A stretch of DNA of 64,000 nt from Hyparrhenia diplandra (Eukaryota > Streptophyta > Magnoliopsida > Poales > Poaceae), in assembly GCA_015847255.1 (NCBI GenBank), contig JADLZK010010880.1:1-64000 (forward strand). The letters are read 5' to 3'. The notes beneath the pieces were generated by a model that saw only the letters and a program-made list of their open reading frames with translations, ran no database searches and was not told where the DNA came from. A program made the translations under genes and the position numbers. Shown here in pieces: positions 11,761-21,289 of this stretch (its first letter is position 1; each line of letters opens with the position of its first letter).

Positions 11761-12513
11761 TTAGGTCGTAGTGAGGCTGCTGGGGATCATAGGCTGGCAC
11801 TTCACTGGTGGCATTTGCTGCAATCCGTCTTCTAGTGCTTGTCCTTCCTCCTCGTGGTGTCTTCTTGGTTTTGCTTCTTGTCGTAGTTGCTCTTTGGGTC
11901 TTCCTAAGCTCCCGCTTTTGCACCGCTCCAGTTCCCTTGCCATCTTGTGCACCTCCATGGTCTTCTTGTCTACTTCGGCCTGTCTCTCTCGATATCGACC
12001 CAACCAGGCTTGGATTTCTCGTTGCTGATCTTCACACAAGGTGTCCAAGTTGTGTAGATACCGGACGGTGAACACCTTGCTGTACTCCAATACTCCTGGG
12101 TCGATCTTTTGTAACTCGCGTACCTTGTTGCGCCAGGTGGGGGTGGTCTGGTCTGGTACAAGGAGGTACTTTGCTGGGGTGTACTCTATGTCTTCCTTGA
12201 AAATGCCACAGTATTCTGATAGTGCCGTGCATGCCACTTTTTGTGTGGTGTCCCAAGGCCTCCGACCGATCATGGTATACCATCGTGCCTGTACTGCAGT
12301 AAAGTCAGGATGCTCCTTAATGTGCAATCGCACTTCACACCTTCGTACTCCCGCATCTTCGTACTGTATGATGTAGTACTTGGGAGGCTCGGTGTAGCCC
12401 AGTCGCTGGAGTGTCTCCCATAGGAGACGGGGAAATCCCTCCTCAGTAATGCAGTCTGATTGTTCCCAGTTTCCATTGATGGGACCTTCCATGGCAGCCA
12501 AAAACACTTCCAC
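11761..12513 (-). CDS. Extra ORF upstream of gag in a grass gypsy element
   Basis: A 250-codon open frame starts MEVFLAAMEGPINGNWEQSD. The N-terminal half (about residues 35-130) reads PPKYYIIQYEDAGVRRCEVRL...HPDFTAVQARWYTMIGRRPWDTTQKVACTAL, a pattern I associate with the accessory ORF that precedes gag in several grass gypsy elements; its function is not established. The C-terminal half (about 140-235) is Arg/Glu/Lys/Gln-rich and looks like a coiled coil. It lies about 105 bp downstream of the primer-binding site, the expected place for the first ORF. The frame is intact, unlike most genes here. Two possible start codons lie close together (12513, 12489). Confidence 0.6.
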   Translation of the reverse strand: MEVFLAAMEGPINGNWEQSDCITEEGFPRLLWETLQRLGYTEPPKYYIIQYEDAGVRRCEVRLHIKEHPDFTAVQARWYTMIGRRPWDTTQKVACTALSEYCGIFKEDIEYTPAKYLLVPDQTTPTWRNKVRELQKIDPGVLEYSKVFTVRYLHNLDTLCEDQQREIQAWLGRYRERQAEVDKKTMEVHKMARELERCKSGSLGRPKEQLRQEAKPRRHHEEEGQALEDGLQQMPPVKCQPMIPSSLTTT

Positions 12514-12612
12514 AAGTTAGAATTATTTTTGCACATGAAAGTATGAGAACAATCGGGTGTGGGTTTATCCTTTTGTCGTGTGTCTGGACCTAGGGTTTAA
12601 TCCTACGGTCAA

Positions 12613-12630
12613 GCTCGGCCCTGATACCAC
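12613..12630 (-). other. Primer-binding site (initiator Met tRNA type)
   Basis: On the minus strand TGGTATCAGGGCCGAGC lies two to three bases after the LTR end CCTGACA. It is a close match to the initiator-methionine primer site and shows that the neighbouring LTR acts as a 5' LTR for the element to its left. Confidence 0.75.
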
Positions 12631-12632
12631 TC

Positions 12633-13559
12633 TGTCAGGCCCCCACTTTAATGAGTCCTTAACCTCACGTATTAGTGCCAGGATCACGTGCTAATACGTT
12701 AACAAAGACAAGAGTGGACACAGATTTATTTAGAAAAGTGCCAAAGCTTTATTGATAGGATAAAATAGGTCTTACATAGGTGGCCTGAAGGTCACAGTCT
12801 TATTGCACAACATCAGGTAAACATATGTGGCACTGTGGCGATTTATTTATCAGAGTAAGCTACAGCGTCTAGTGGTCCTAGCTACCACACCCACAAGCCA
12901 TGGACTCACGGCCCGGGCAGGGGGGTGAGCTGGCCGGTTCTTGATGCGACGGCCGGTGAGCGAGGCGGTCCAGCGTCCCCCATTCCATAGTCTTCCTCTG
13001 GCCGGCGGTGTTGGTACGGGCGGGGCGGCAGCGAGGGGCCCGGTGGAGCTGTGCCCGCGTCGCTTGGCGCTCGGCGAGGTGGAGAGAGGGAAAGGTGGAC
13101 TAGGCCGATTTCTAATTCTCTCTTCCTTTCTCTTTTCTTTTCTTTTTCCCTTCTTCCCTCTTGTTGTTTTACTCTTTTATTCTTTTTATTATTTAGTAAC
13201 TCCAATTTCTCGGTCCTGCCAAAGTTTATGAAAAATACCAAGGTGTCAATTTGGAAAATTGTCAAAGTGTCGAAGAAAAACCCGGTTTTTGAAAAGTTTA
13301 AAATTTTAGCAATTTTCAAAAGGTCAAAAAATCGAGGGTGTTACAATAAGCAACCTTATTTATTTCCTAATAAGAAATTTCCTTATAGAGTGGAATATCC
13401 CTTGCACACCAAAAGTCCTAAAGATAATCCTAACCAAACTCTTACTTTATTCCCGCATTAATTCTTGAAGAAGTCGCGGATCGGCGGCGGAGTTTGTCTT
13501 GTGCTGCCCGAGACGCGGGCCTGGCCCGACGTTCGGGCCTAATCTCCTAGCATGTGACA
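12633..13559 (-). repeat. Complete LTR (927 bp) shared by two tandem elements
   Basis: On the minus strand it begins TGTCACATGC, directly after a polypurine tract, and ends GGGGGCCTGACA, directly before a primer-binding site. It therefore serves as 3' LTR for the remnant on its right and 5' LTR for the element on its left. An internal TGTAACACCC at 13345 could be mistaken for an LTR start. The first ~290 bp are repeated at 14812-15107. Confidence 0.65.
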
Positions 13560-13580
13560 TCTCCCCCCCCCTCTCCGTTA
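13560..13580 (-). other. Polypurine tract
   Basis: The plus strand shows TCTCCCCCCCCCCTCTCCG; on the minus strand this is a G-rich tract ending in GGGGAGA immediately before TGTCACATGC. It defines the 3' LTR start at 13559. Confidence 0.65.
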
Positions 13581-14340
13581 GAGCGTCCTCGCGCTGGATG
13601 AAAGTCCACTCGTGACTCCGGAAGAAGATCGGGGGTACTGTGCGATGAGCTCCACTGTGAGAACCAAACGTCCATGCACGGCTTCGATGTGTTCTCCCTT
13701 GTGCGAATAGGCGTGAACTCCAGGGAGGTAGTGGAGGTTGCCGATGTAGCCGTGGTAGATGTACTGGTGGATGGCGCTTCCACTGCGATTGTCGTTGTTT
13801 GCTTGGCGTCTGCCGCCAAACAAGAGTTCCCTCGGTACTCCCGCCTCAAGGTGCCGATGCACCATGTCACGAGGGGGGCTCTCTAGGAACAGAAGCGGTC
13901 GAGGGTAGGAGGAGTGACGAAGAGCGGCATGAGGCTCCATATGGTGGCGTCTCGGCAAGTCAGAGGTGAAGCAGCCAGGTTCAGCATCGTACCGTACATG
14001 AAGGAGCCGATGTCGAACATGGATGGAGAAAGCTGATGTGATCCTTTCTCTGCGTCGTAGTCGATGGTGAGGAACAGGTGATCCATACCATCGAGGAAGA
14101 CAACGCGAGCAGGTCCCACGTGGTGGCGCCGAGGCCACGGGGCGCCTAGGAGTATCGCTGTCGGAGTCGAAGTTGCCGGCTGTGTCGCGAAGGCGCCCAG
14201 TGCAAGGTAGTTCGTCCGACGAACTCCTCCCCGCGAGCATCTAGCAGAGTCGCAGGAGTGGTGAGGAGGCTGGGAGGTAGAAACGACCATCGAAGAATGC
14301 AGCGGCGCTGTGTGGTGATGTCGAGGGCGATCCGCCGCAG
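13578..14340 (-). pseudogene. Unrecognised coding-like segment between protease remnant and polypurine tract
   Basis: All three minus frames are open over long stretches. One (13883-14290) contains ARVVFLDGMDHLFLTIDYD followed by SPSMFDIGSFMYGTMLNLA and looks protein-like; another (about 13560-13870) contains HRHLEAGVPRELLFGGRRQ and HQYIYHGYIGNLHYLPG. The frame seems to switch near 13880, at the words LDRFCS and LFLESPPRD. This is where reverse transcriptase, RNase H and integrase should be, but none of their motifs is visible. A captured host gene fragment is possible. I do not recognise the family. Confidence 0.35.
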
Positions 14341-14350
14341 TGCTGCTCCT

Positions 14351-14803
14351 CTAGTGTAGCCTCGGTCGTGCCTGGGCGAAGGACGCCGGTCGACATGTCG
14401 TAGAAGTCAAGCGCGCTGGCGTGTCATGGGCGTTTGCCCACCCTTGGAGCGAAGTCCCGAACACCGGCGAAGAGGCCATGCCGGAGGTGGCCTGGCCTGG
14501 GCGCCCCTGTGTCACCACGCGGGGAGCGCGTGTGAACGTCCCCCGCCCGCCATCACGGTAGTACTGCAGCTCGTTGGAGGAGAAGTCCCATGTCACCCTG
14601 CCCAGGCTTGTTAGCCAAGGCATGCCGAGGATGACGTCGACGTCGTTGCCGATGTGCAAGACGTAGGCGTCGATGTCGAAGGTGGCGGAGTCGATGCAGA
14701 GTGGAACCTTGAATGTAGCCGCCTGGCAAGTCGTGGTCACGCCTGTGCCTGCTGTGATAAGCACTCGCACCGGCGTAGTACGTAGTCCCGCTGTAGTCAC
14801 CAC
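14351..14803 (-). pseudogene. Ty3/gypsy aspartic protease remnant
   Basis: The frame holds the C-terminal half of a retroviral-type aspartic protease: VRVLITAGTGVTTTCQ, then FKVPLCIDSATFDIDAYVL and the signature DVILGMPWLTSLGRVTWDFSSN. The catalytic DSGA/DTGA triad lies upstream and is lost: the homology starts abruptly about 10 bp from the truncated LTR at 14812. The end of the frame (after about residue 95) is no longer protease-like. The protease would release the mature proteins from the gag-pol polyprotein. Here it is non-functional. Confidence 0.7.
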
Positions 14804-14811
14804 CCGTGGAT

Positions 14812-15107
14812 CGAAGAAAAACCCGGTTTTTGAAAAGTTTAAAATTTTAACGAATTTTCAAAAAGGTCAAAAAAATCGGGGTGTTACAACAAGCAACCTT
14901 ATTTATTTCCTAATAAGAGATTTTCTTATAGAGTGGAATATCTCTTGCACACCAAAAGTCCTAAAGATAATCCTAACCAAACTCTTACTTTATTCCCGCA
15001 TTAATTTCCGAAGAAGTCGCGGGGCGGGGAGGCCGAGGGCGGCGCTGCTGCCCAAAGCGCGGGCCCCGTGGGCCTGCGTTCTGGGCCCAATCTCCTGGCA
15101 TGTGACA
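14812..15107 (-). repeat. Truncated LTR (first 296 bp)
   Basis: This repeats 13272-13559 with a few substitutions and one GC-rich difference, starting with the same TGTCACATGC. The remaining ~630 bp of the LTR, the primer-binding site, the upstream ORF and gag are missing: the LTR runs straight into protease sequence at 14803-14812, showing a large internal deletion. Confidence 0.65.
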
Positions 15108-15708
15108 TCTTTTTGCAACCTCCATGCTGTATGAGGTGACGTGCAGGACCCTGCATGACTGATCATGAACATACAAGTTTTGTTAATTTCTTGTAGTAAT
15201 CAGAAATGTGTTCCATCAATTTGGTTTTCACCCTTCATTATACTTTTCTAAAAATTGGCACATCATCTAGTGGACGGGCAACGGAACAGTTAACGCTGGT
15301 GTTGGAGTGGAATTGAAGTTATATATGGGCAATATGGCCGTAGTGCTGCTTGGCTGTCAACAGATACGGGCGGGCCTAACAAAACAATCGACGCTACGCG
15401 AGGCTAATCTAATCTGCGAGAGGAAGCAAGTTGGTCAATAATTCTACTTAATCTTCTGTGCATACTATGAGGAGGCGGATGCAGGCACTAGGAGCGGTCC
15501 AGTGACCGAGCGGCCAGAAAAAAAGCTAAAAAAAGGTTATGAAAATCTCTAAAGTCGGCAAAATTCAAAAGTACTAGGATGGTTGACTGATGACTTGCAC
15601 GAGAAGCGACACCACCACTTATATATGACAGATCAGATGGTGTGAAGAGAGTACAGATGGTGTGGAGAGAGTACGTTCGTGTCATAGTTTGCATTGAGCC
15701 TGAAGGGC
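15108..15708. other. 3' flank of NLR-A, paralogous to flanks of the other NLR copies
   Basis: The stretch ATCTGCGAGAGGAAGCAAG (about 15412) and the block AAAATCTCTAAAGTCGGCAAA (about 15541) recur at about 20365 and 21029 beside NLR-B; a TTATATATGACAGA motif follows both. A 21-bp direct duplication of AGATGGTGTGRAGAGAGTAC lies at about 15635-15676. No coding sequence is seen. Confidence 0.55.
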
Positions 15709-16479
15709 TTAATTTGCCCATATCTCCTTCTGTTTCCCGTCTTCCTTGTCTTTTGTGGACACCATCTTATCCTTTGGGTAAAAAATGTAGAGGGTACATT
15801 TTTGCTGCATTTGCTTTTCTCGGAGGCAAAGGGCAGAGGACCTTCTCTGTTCCATATATGCAACGAAATGCAAGAGTCCTCTTTGTTGTGCTATTGAAAC
15901 TGGACCATTGCATTGATTTGGAAGTACCTCAGCTTCAGGAAGCAGCCAGCGCTGTCGGCACTAATAATAATTGCTATTACTGTGGACTCTATTGCCAGAA
16001 AGAGATGACTGAGCGCGGGCAACCTAGCAAGGTGTTTCATGTCCAGCCCATCCATAGTGTCCACCCGCAGTTCCAAGTAGGACAGGTTGGGCAGACACGA
16101 AGGATTGATGCATGACGGCATCTTAGAGAAGCAGAAGCAATCTTCCAAATTCAAATGACGGAGAGATCGTGGAAGCACAAAGCCTGCTTCTTCCCACATG
16201 GCCATGTCAGCATTTAATGAACCCACCATAGTGTACATATTTAACTTCTGGATTTTTTGCAGCTTGCTTAGAGAGAGCACAAAATCTCTCTGCATGCTAT
16301 TGTCCATGCTACCTCTATTAAGAATTCCGAGCACTCTCAGTTGCCGCAGGCTGCTCAGCTCCGTTACGAACATCTTGGGGTCACCAGATATAATTAGCTG
16401 CTCCAGGGATGTGAGCTTTCCAATACCGTCTGGTACACCATTTCTAGCATCTAGGCATAGCAGCTGTGTTGGTAGGATG
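15709..16479 (-). pseudogene. NLR-A: LRR remnant of a CNL disease-resistance gene
   Basis: The frame resumes right after a retroelement LTR (16480) with PTQLLCLDARNGVPDGIGKLTSLEQL and continues through leucine-rich repeats (LSSLRQLRVLGI, LSKLQKIQKLNMYT, LPRSLRHLNLEDC, LPNLSYLELRVDTMD). It matches the LRR part of NLR-B over its whole length. Coiled coil, NB-ARC and early LRRs are absent: the Reina-like element sits where they should be. A TAG stop at 15891-15893 replaces a CAG present in NLR-B. About 250 bp of the last LRRs are deleted so that the conserved last exon (MVSTKDKEDGKQKE) is fused directly to the LRR; this tail stops at 15709-15711. NLR proteins recognise pathogen effectors in the cytosol. 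This copy cannot do so. Confidence 0.8.
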
Positions 16480-16748
16480 TGTTAGCCCAACCACTGCAGC
16501 AGGGGCCCAGCCAGGAAGCAGCCCAAGGCCCGTCCGCAAGAGGAAGCCCAGCTCACTCATTTCAGGCCCAGAATGGCAGCTGTAATCTACTCTGAATATT
16601 GGGGAGAGTACTTAAGCCAAATAGGGATGGGCATGACGGGCATGACCCATGTGTAATTGCCATTTTGAATTCATTTACAATTCAATCTTATAGCGTGAAT
16701 TCGTCGTTAGCTTCTACCTTCTTCTTACTTCGCAAGTAGCTGCTAACA
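16480..16748 (+). repeat. 5' LTR of Reina-like element
   Basis: It starts TGTTAGCCCAACC and ends GTAGCTGCTAACA, with inverted terminal TGTTAGC/GCTAACA. The right edge is set by the primer-binding site 4 bp on. No second copy is in the window. Confidence 0.75.
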
Positions 16749-16752
16749 ACCT

Positions 16753-16768
16753 GGTATCAGACTCAGCC
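16753..16768 (+). other. Primer-binding site (initiator Met tRNA type)
   Basis: TGGTATCAGACTCAGC follows the LTR end by four bases and matches the start of the initiator-methionine primer site (TGGTATCAGA). Confidence 0.75.
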
Positions 16769-16838
16769 GATCGATCTGGATCGCGCCGCCGTCGGCGAGC
16801 ATCCACACTTCACCCGTCGACAGAGCGCGAGAGGAGTC

Positions 16839-17399
16839 ATGGATCCCAACCTCAAGATCGTCCTCGACAAGCTTGACGGCTTCACAATGCGGTTCGATGA
16901 ACGTGAAGCTGCCTGGGAACGCCGCTTCACCGGGCTCGAGAGGAAGCTCACGGCCCGCGACGACATCGTCAACCGCCGCTTCGACACGCTGGAGTCGCGC
17001 GGTACAGATCCTTTTCGCCCCGAGCTGGAGAAGCGCCTGAAGACGCTGGAGTCAATCTGCGACGAGGGGAAGCAGCCGTCACCAAACGCCCTCGGCGTTG
17101 GAAGCAAAGCGGGACAGCGCCACCACTGGGATCTCCGGACGCGTGTCACCAGGCTGGAGTCGCTGACCGAGGATCTTCGTCGGCAGATCGAGAACCACAC
17201 CACGCATCACGCGACGCGTCGTGTTCGACACATCGTCGAGCCGACCACCACCGGGCGGCCGTACAGTCATCTGCAGGCGACGCTAAACTGCCCAGCGGGC
17301 ACCGCGACGAGTTTGCTTCACGGGTTCCTGAGTTTGGGGCATCAACACCCAAATCTCATGGCCCGCCAATGGTATGATCTACACCCAATCCCTACCTAG
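16839..17399 (+). pseudogene. Gag N-terminal part, out of frame with the main ORF
   Basis: The frame starts MDPNLKIVLDKLDGFTMRFD about 90 bp after the LTR and is rich in charged heptads (AWERRFTGLERKL, RRFDTLESR), a likely coiled coil typical of the gag start in this group. It ends in a stop at 17397-17399, overlapping the next frame (ATG at 17374) by 26 bp. The proline-rich linker and capsid are in the next frame, so a single frameshift near 17370 probably split one gag-pol ORF; programmed frameshifting cannot be excluded. Confidence 0.6.
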
Positions 17400-19633
17400 T
17401 TATTCACAGCCTGTTCATACATTCAGTCAGCCTGTTCGTCCACCCATGTCTGTGATGAATCCCTCAACACACATGTCCCAATCCCTGAATCCCACCTATT
17501 CTGCTCCATACACACCATACTATGTTCCTCAACAGATTCCTCAATACCCACCGATTCCATCATCCTTATCAATTCCCCCACCTGCACTTCCATATCCTCC
17601 AATTCACAGTGCTTATACTAGTTCTCCACACCCTCTACCCTATAACCCATCTTATGCTACACCTCCACCAATAGTATCAATCCCTAACAATCAGCAATAC
17701 CAGTATTATCCCACTCCTACAGCACCATTCCATCCTAATCATCACCCACCATACCAGTACAACCAACAAACACACCACAATCATGACCCAACCAATAGAC
17801 TGCCCAAACTTGATTTCCCCAAGTTTGATGGTACAAATCCACGTCTATGGCGTACCCTCTGTGAGAACTACTTCCAAATGTACTCAGTGGAACCACAATT
17901 GTGGGTTAGAGCAGCCACTACTCAAATGACTGATGCTGCCAAACTTTGGTTGCAATCTGTAGAGTCTCAGCTTCCTTCAGCTTCTTGGGAGCAATTCTGT
18001 CACCTGGTACGTGATAGGTTTGATCGTGACCACCACGAACTTATAGCCAGAAAGATCTTACACATCACACAAACCTCAACAGCAGCTGATTATGTTTCTT
18101 CCTTCACATCCCTCACTGATCAACTCTTTGCCTACAACAAGAGTGTTGATCCTGTTTTCATCATAACTAGATTCATTGATGGCCTCAAACCAGAACTATG
18201 TTCTAAATTACTCATTCAAAGCCCCCAAACTCTGGATACTGCTTGCAAATTGGCCCTCTTGCAGGAAGAAGCTGGGAGTCATGCTGAAACCATCAAGCCA
18301 ACTTACTTTAACAAGTTTCCAAGACCAGCCTTACCTCTAGCACTGCCCCCAAGACATGACAGGCCCAAAGCACCAGCTGATGTTGTTCCTCCAATTCAAG
18401 CTAACTCCAAACTTCGTGCAATCAAGGCTTATCGTCAAGCAATGGGGTTGTGTTTCAAGTGTGGCCTGAAGTGGACACGAGAACACAAATGTGCACCTGA
18501 GGTATTACATGCTATCCAAGATGTATGGGAATCACAGTCTGTTGATGATTGCAGTCCTACTGAAGAAACTCCTGAGGAGAATGAACAAGTGTTCCTAGCC
18601 CTCTCTAAGACTGCAACCAGTGGTGCTCCTGCTACAAAAACTATCCACTTCATGGGATCTGTTGAAGGTTTGCCTATCTCCATCTTACTTGATTCTGGCA
18701 GCACTTCATCCGTCATCAGTTCTAGTCTTGCACAGCAGTTTAGCTCACAGACTCTTATACCTGAAAGTACCACTGTACATGTTGCTGGTGGTGGTATACT
18801 TCAGTTCAAGGGCATTTTGTTTGATGTAACTTGGTCCATTGATACATACAAATTTACCTCCAGCTTCAAGATTCTACCTCTGACCAAATTTGATATGATT
18901 GTTGGCATGGACTGGTTGGAGTGTCATAGCCCAATGCAGATTCATTGGAAATCAAAGTGGTTAGAGATACCATATGAAGATTCCACAATTCAGTTACAAG
19001 GAGTGATAGATAAGTTGCCAGAACCTATCTTGCTTCAGATTTGTACTGTATCTACACAATCTAATATTCAGGCACTGGCTGAGTTGCCTACTGAATTGCA
19101 GAATTTACTGAAAGCATATGAACATCTGTTTGAGGCACCTTCTGGGTTACCCCCATCCAGAGCTTGCAATCATTTTGTACCATTGATTTCTGGTGCTAAT
19201 CCAGTGCATATAAGGCAGTACAGATATTCACCCAAGTTGAAGGATGAACTGGAAAAACAGGTACAGGACATGCTCAGCCAAGGTATCATACAACCCAGTG
19301 CCAGTTTATTCTCCTCACCTGTTCTACTAGTACCTAAGAAAGATGGTGGTTATCGAATGTGTGTGGATTATAGACAGTTAAATGCTATCACCCAGAAGTC
19401 TAAGTTCCCAGTACCTGTATTTGATCAATTGATGGATGAATTGTATGGGGCACAGTGGTTTTCAACACTAGATCTCAGAGCTGGATTCCATCAAATCCTT
19501 ATGGAACCTGGTGAGGAGTTCAAAACAGCCTTTCAAACTCATTTGGTTCAGTATGAGTTCAAGGTCATGGCATTTGGCCTAACTGGTGCACCTGGAACAT
19601 TCCAAGGAGCAATGAATTGTACCCTGGCACCTT
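17374..19633 (+). pseudogene. Gag-pol polyprotein, truncated in reverse transcriptase
   Basis: Order of parts: a Pro/Tyr/Gln-rich linker (about residues 1-140); a gag capsid domain beginning LPKLDFPKFDGTNPRLW and including WEQFCHLVRDRFDRDHHELI (145-310); a degenerate CCHC knuckle CFKCGLKWTREHKC (about 365); an aspartic protease with LLDSGSTSSVISSSLAQ (about 435) and FDMIVGMDWLECHSPM (about 510); and reverse transcriptase with the opening QYRYSPKLKDELEKQVQDML, then VLLVPKKDGGYRMCVDYRQL, LDLRAGFHQI and VMAFGLTGAPGTFQ. Sequence identity ends at MNCTLAP; the catalytic (Y/F)xDD motif is lost. Codons after about 19633 in the open frame read through GC-rich foreign DNA. The gag and protease parts have no internal stop, so the element is fairly young. 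Confidence 0.85.
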
Positions 19634-20035
19634 ACGGCCGGAGAGGCGGCGCGGCGCCCCGGCGGATGGAGCGGGGCGCAGGCTCCCGCGCGGCGGCACC
19701 CGGGCGGCGGGAGCAGGAGCAGCGGGCGCCAAATCCATGGCCGGCGGGTGCTCGCCGCCGGATCCGCCGCAGCACCACCCGATCCGGAGGTAGCGGCGAG
19801 GGGCGCTGGCGGCCGGCGCGACCGGGCCGGCAACAAGCGGGCCGAGCCCAACGCTGGGCCGGGCGGCGACGAAGGAGGGTGCCGGGTGGGAAGCAGGGGG
19901 TGAGGAAGGAGGGGGAGGAGGTGGTGGGGGAGGTGGTGGGCGCCGGGGCGGGCGTCGCCCGGCGGCGGGCGGCGGTGACGGCGGTGGTTCCGCCCAGTCG
20001 CAACGGTCGGGAGCCGCGACTTGTTCGCTATTCTT
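19634..20035. other. GC-rich segment of unknown origin joined to the broken reverse transcriptase
   Basis: About 400 bp of very GC-rich DNA with purine-rich plus strand (GGAGGAGGTGGTGGGGGAGG). Open frames exist on both strands; the minus ones are Pro/Ala/Arg-rich and low in complexity. It joins reverse transcriptase on the left and NLR-B 3' flank on the right. It resembles the 5' end of a GC-rich grass gene or a transposon leader, but I cannot assign it. Confidence 0.4.
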
Positions 20036-21175
20036 AGCTTGTATACCGCACAATGCAAGCAACAAATAGGCCTCCACAAACTAAGCACGATAGTTTTATG
20101 TTCGTACCATAGCAAAGTGAAGGAACTAATAACAAGCCAACAGTTCAACAAGAAAAAAAAAATTAAAAACGCTGCATGTTCTAAGAGGTATTGCAATGAT
20201 GAAATTTTGATACAGCATATTCAAATACAGTAGCTTGGGCTAACAAAATCCAACACCGACTGGACTACAGGGCTGGATGATCTGATGTAATCACACGATC
20301 AAAGAAGCGAACGCCATTGAGTTGTGCCACCCTTGAAGCCAAAACTTTGATCAGAAACAGTAATCTGCGAGAGATAGAAAGTTCATTAATAATTTGTTTA
20401 ATCTTTGTAAGGTTAATTATTTCATAATGAAAAAAAATCACAAAATATTATGTTGTAGTAGATGACACATGGAACAAGTGACTCATCTATACATAGAACA
20501 AACAAGGTTTTTTGACCGAAGCTAGCAAGGGAAACCCCAGCCTGTTTTTTTTTAAAAAAATTAAGTAATGCTGACTTGTTTAAATTTGCTCCCACAGGGG
20601 GGAGTCCAACCCAGGTCTGGTGGTTGCTACTCAGGTGCTCTAACCACTAGGCTAGAGGCCCTTTCACAGAACAAACAGAGTTGATGCAGAGTATATATAT
20701 AAACTAGAAAACAGTGTATATGTATACCAATAAACTAGAAAACAGAGTATCGATTTGTGGCCAGAAACAGAGTTGACGCAGCACACACGTTGTATAACGG
20801 ATTCGACTGAAGAAACACAATATCGTCTATGAAAATATGTAGGGTAGGTTGATAATTGCTAAAGAAAAAGGAGGACATTTACTCGTGAGCTCGCAAAGCA
20901 AAAAATACCACAATTCTTACATCCTTTGTATCCACTACATGGAAAGCTAAGGAGATGCCACTGTAGATGAAGCCATGTTTCTCAGAAGTTATACGTTTGC
21001 TTTGAATTCAGTCAGTTAAAAGGTTTTAAAAATCTCTAAAGTCGGCAAAATTTGAAAGTACTAGAGTGGTTTCCTGACATGCACGAACAACGACACCATC
21101 AGTTATATATGACAGACCAGATTGTGTGGAGAGAGGACGTACGTGGTATGGTTCGCATTCCAATCCTGATCCCTT
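20036..21175. other. 3' flank of NLR-B, paralogous to 61.3-63.0 kb
   Basis: 20050-20400 aligns with about 61690-62013 (GCAAGCAACAAATAGGCCT, AATAACAAGCCAACAGTTCA, then a GATCAGAAACA-AAT-CGCGAG run). 20710-20790 contains AAACAGAGTATCGATTTGTGG, matched near 36050 and 61310. 21029-21150 matches the NLR-A flank. No coding region is seen apart from the SINE below. Confidence 0.55.
20505..20667 (-). mobile_element. tRNA-derived SINE
   Basis: On the minus strand the head reads GGCCTCTAGCCTAGTGGTT then AGAGC, an RNA polymerase III A-box, and GGGTTGGACTCCCC is a B-box with one change. A CCCC-TGTGGGAGCAAATTT stretch and an A-rich tail follow. The insertion is flanked by AGAACAAACA at 20495-20504 and 20668-20677, a 10-bp target duplication. 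This head type is common in grass SINEs. It is not a functional tRNA gene: there is no acceptor-stem pairing. Confidence 0.8.
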
Positions 21176-21289
21176 TTAAGGGCATGCAGGAGGGCTTAGG
21201 TTGCCCAAATCAATATTATTAACCGCCTGTGAGGCCATCTCGGCCTCCTGCTGCTGTTTCTCATCTTCCTTGTCTTGTGTGAACAGCAT
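21176..21289 (-). other. NLR-B last exon, acidic C-terminal tail
   Basis: After the LRR end (FEYISNK) a donor AAG|GTATGA leads over 124 bp to acceptor CATAAG. The exon continues in frame as MLFTQDKEDEKQQQEAEMAS and ends NNIDLGNLSPPACP with a stop at 21176-21178. The same exon is recognisable in NLR-C (36836-36935) and NLR-A. Conservation of frame and of the ID(L)GxLS end supports a real exon. Confidence 0.6.

Larger units (their letters stand above)
10942..15107 (-). mobile_element. Minus-strand Ty3/gypsy elements in tandem (LTR - remnant - LTR - internal)
   Basis: Reading right to left: a truncated LTR (15107-14812), a protease remnant (14803-14351), an unrecognised segment, a purine-rich tract (13580-13560), a complete LTR (13559-12633), a primer-binding site, an upstream ORF (12513-11761) and a gag start (11342-10942). 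A single LTR is thus shared by two internal regions, the product expected from unequal recombination between LTRs of related copies. The gag end is cut by the 1-10941 element. Confidence 0.65.
16480..19633 (+). mobile_element. Reina-like Ty3/gypsy element, 3' end lost
   Basis: A 269-bp LTR with TGTTAGC...GCTAACA ends is followed by a primer-binding site, a gag-pol frame and an abrupt break inside reverse transcriptase at about 19633. RNase H, integrase, chromodomain and 3' LTR are missing. Short LTRs and a fused gag-pol frame fit the Reina group of chromoviruses, though the missing integrase end prevents a firm call. It inserted in an LRR codon of NLR-A (GGATG is the last five bases before it). 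Confidence 0.8.

Noticed and set aside
12633..13345. LTR starting at TGTAACACCC (13345)
   Set aside because: First taken as the LTR start. The polypurine tract at 13560-13580 followed by TGTCACATGC places the start at 13559, and the repeat at 14812-15107 covers both parts.
19565..20196. Minus-strand frames of 170-205 codons, Pro-rich
   Set aside because: They run across the junction between reverse transcriptase and GC-rich filler and into NLR-B flank, so they cannot be one gene; composition alone explains them.
20590..20667. tRNA gene candidate on minus strand
   Set aside because: A- and B-box are present, but the arms do not fold into a tRNA and the sequence continues to an A-rich tail with target duplications: a SINE.
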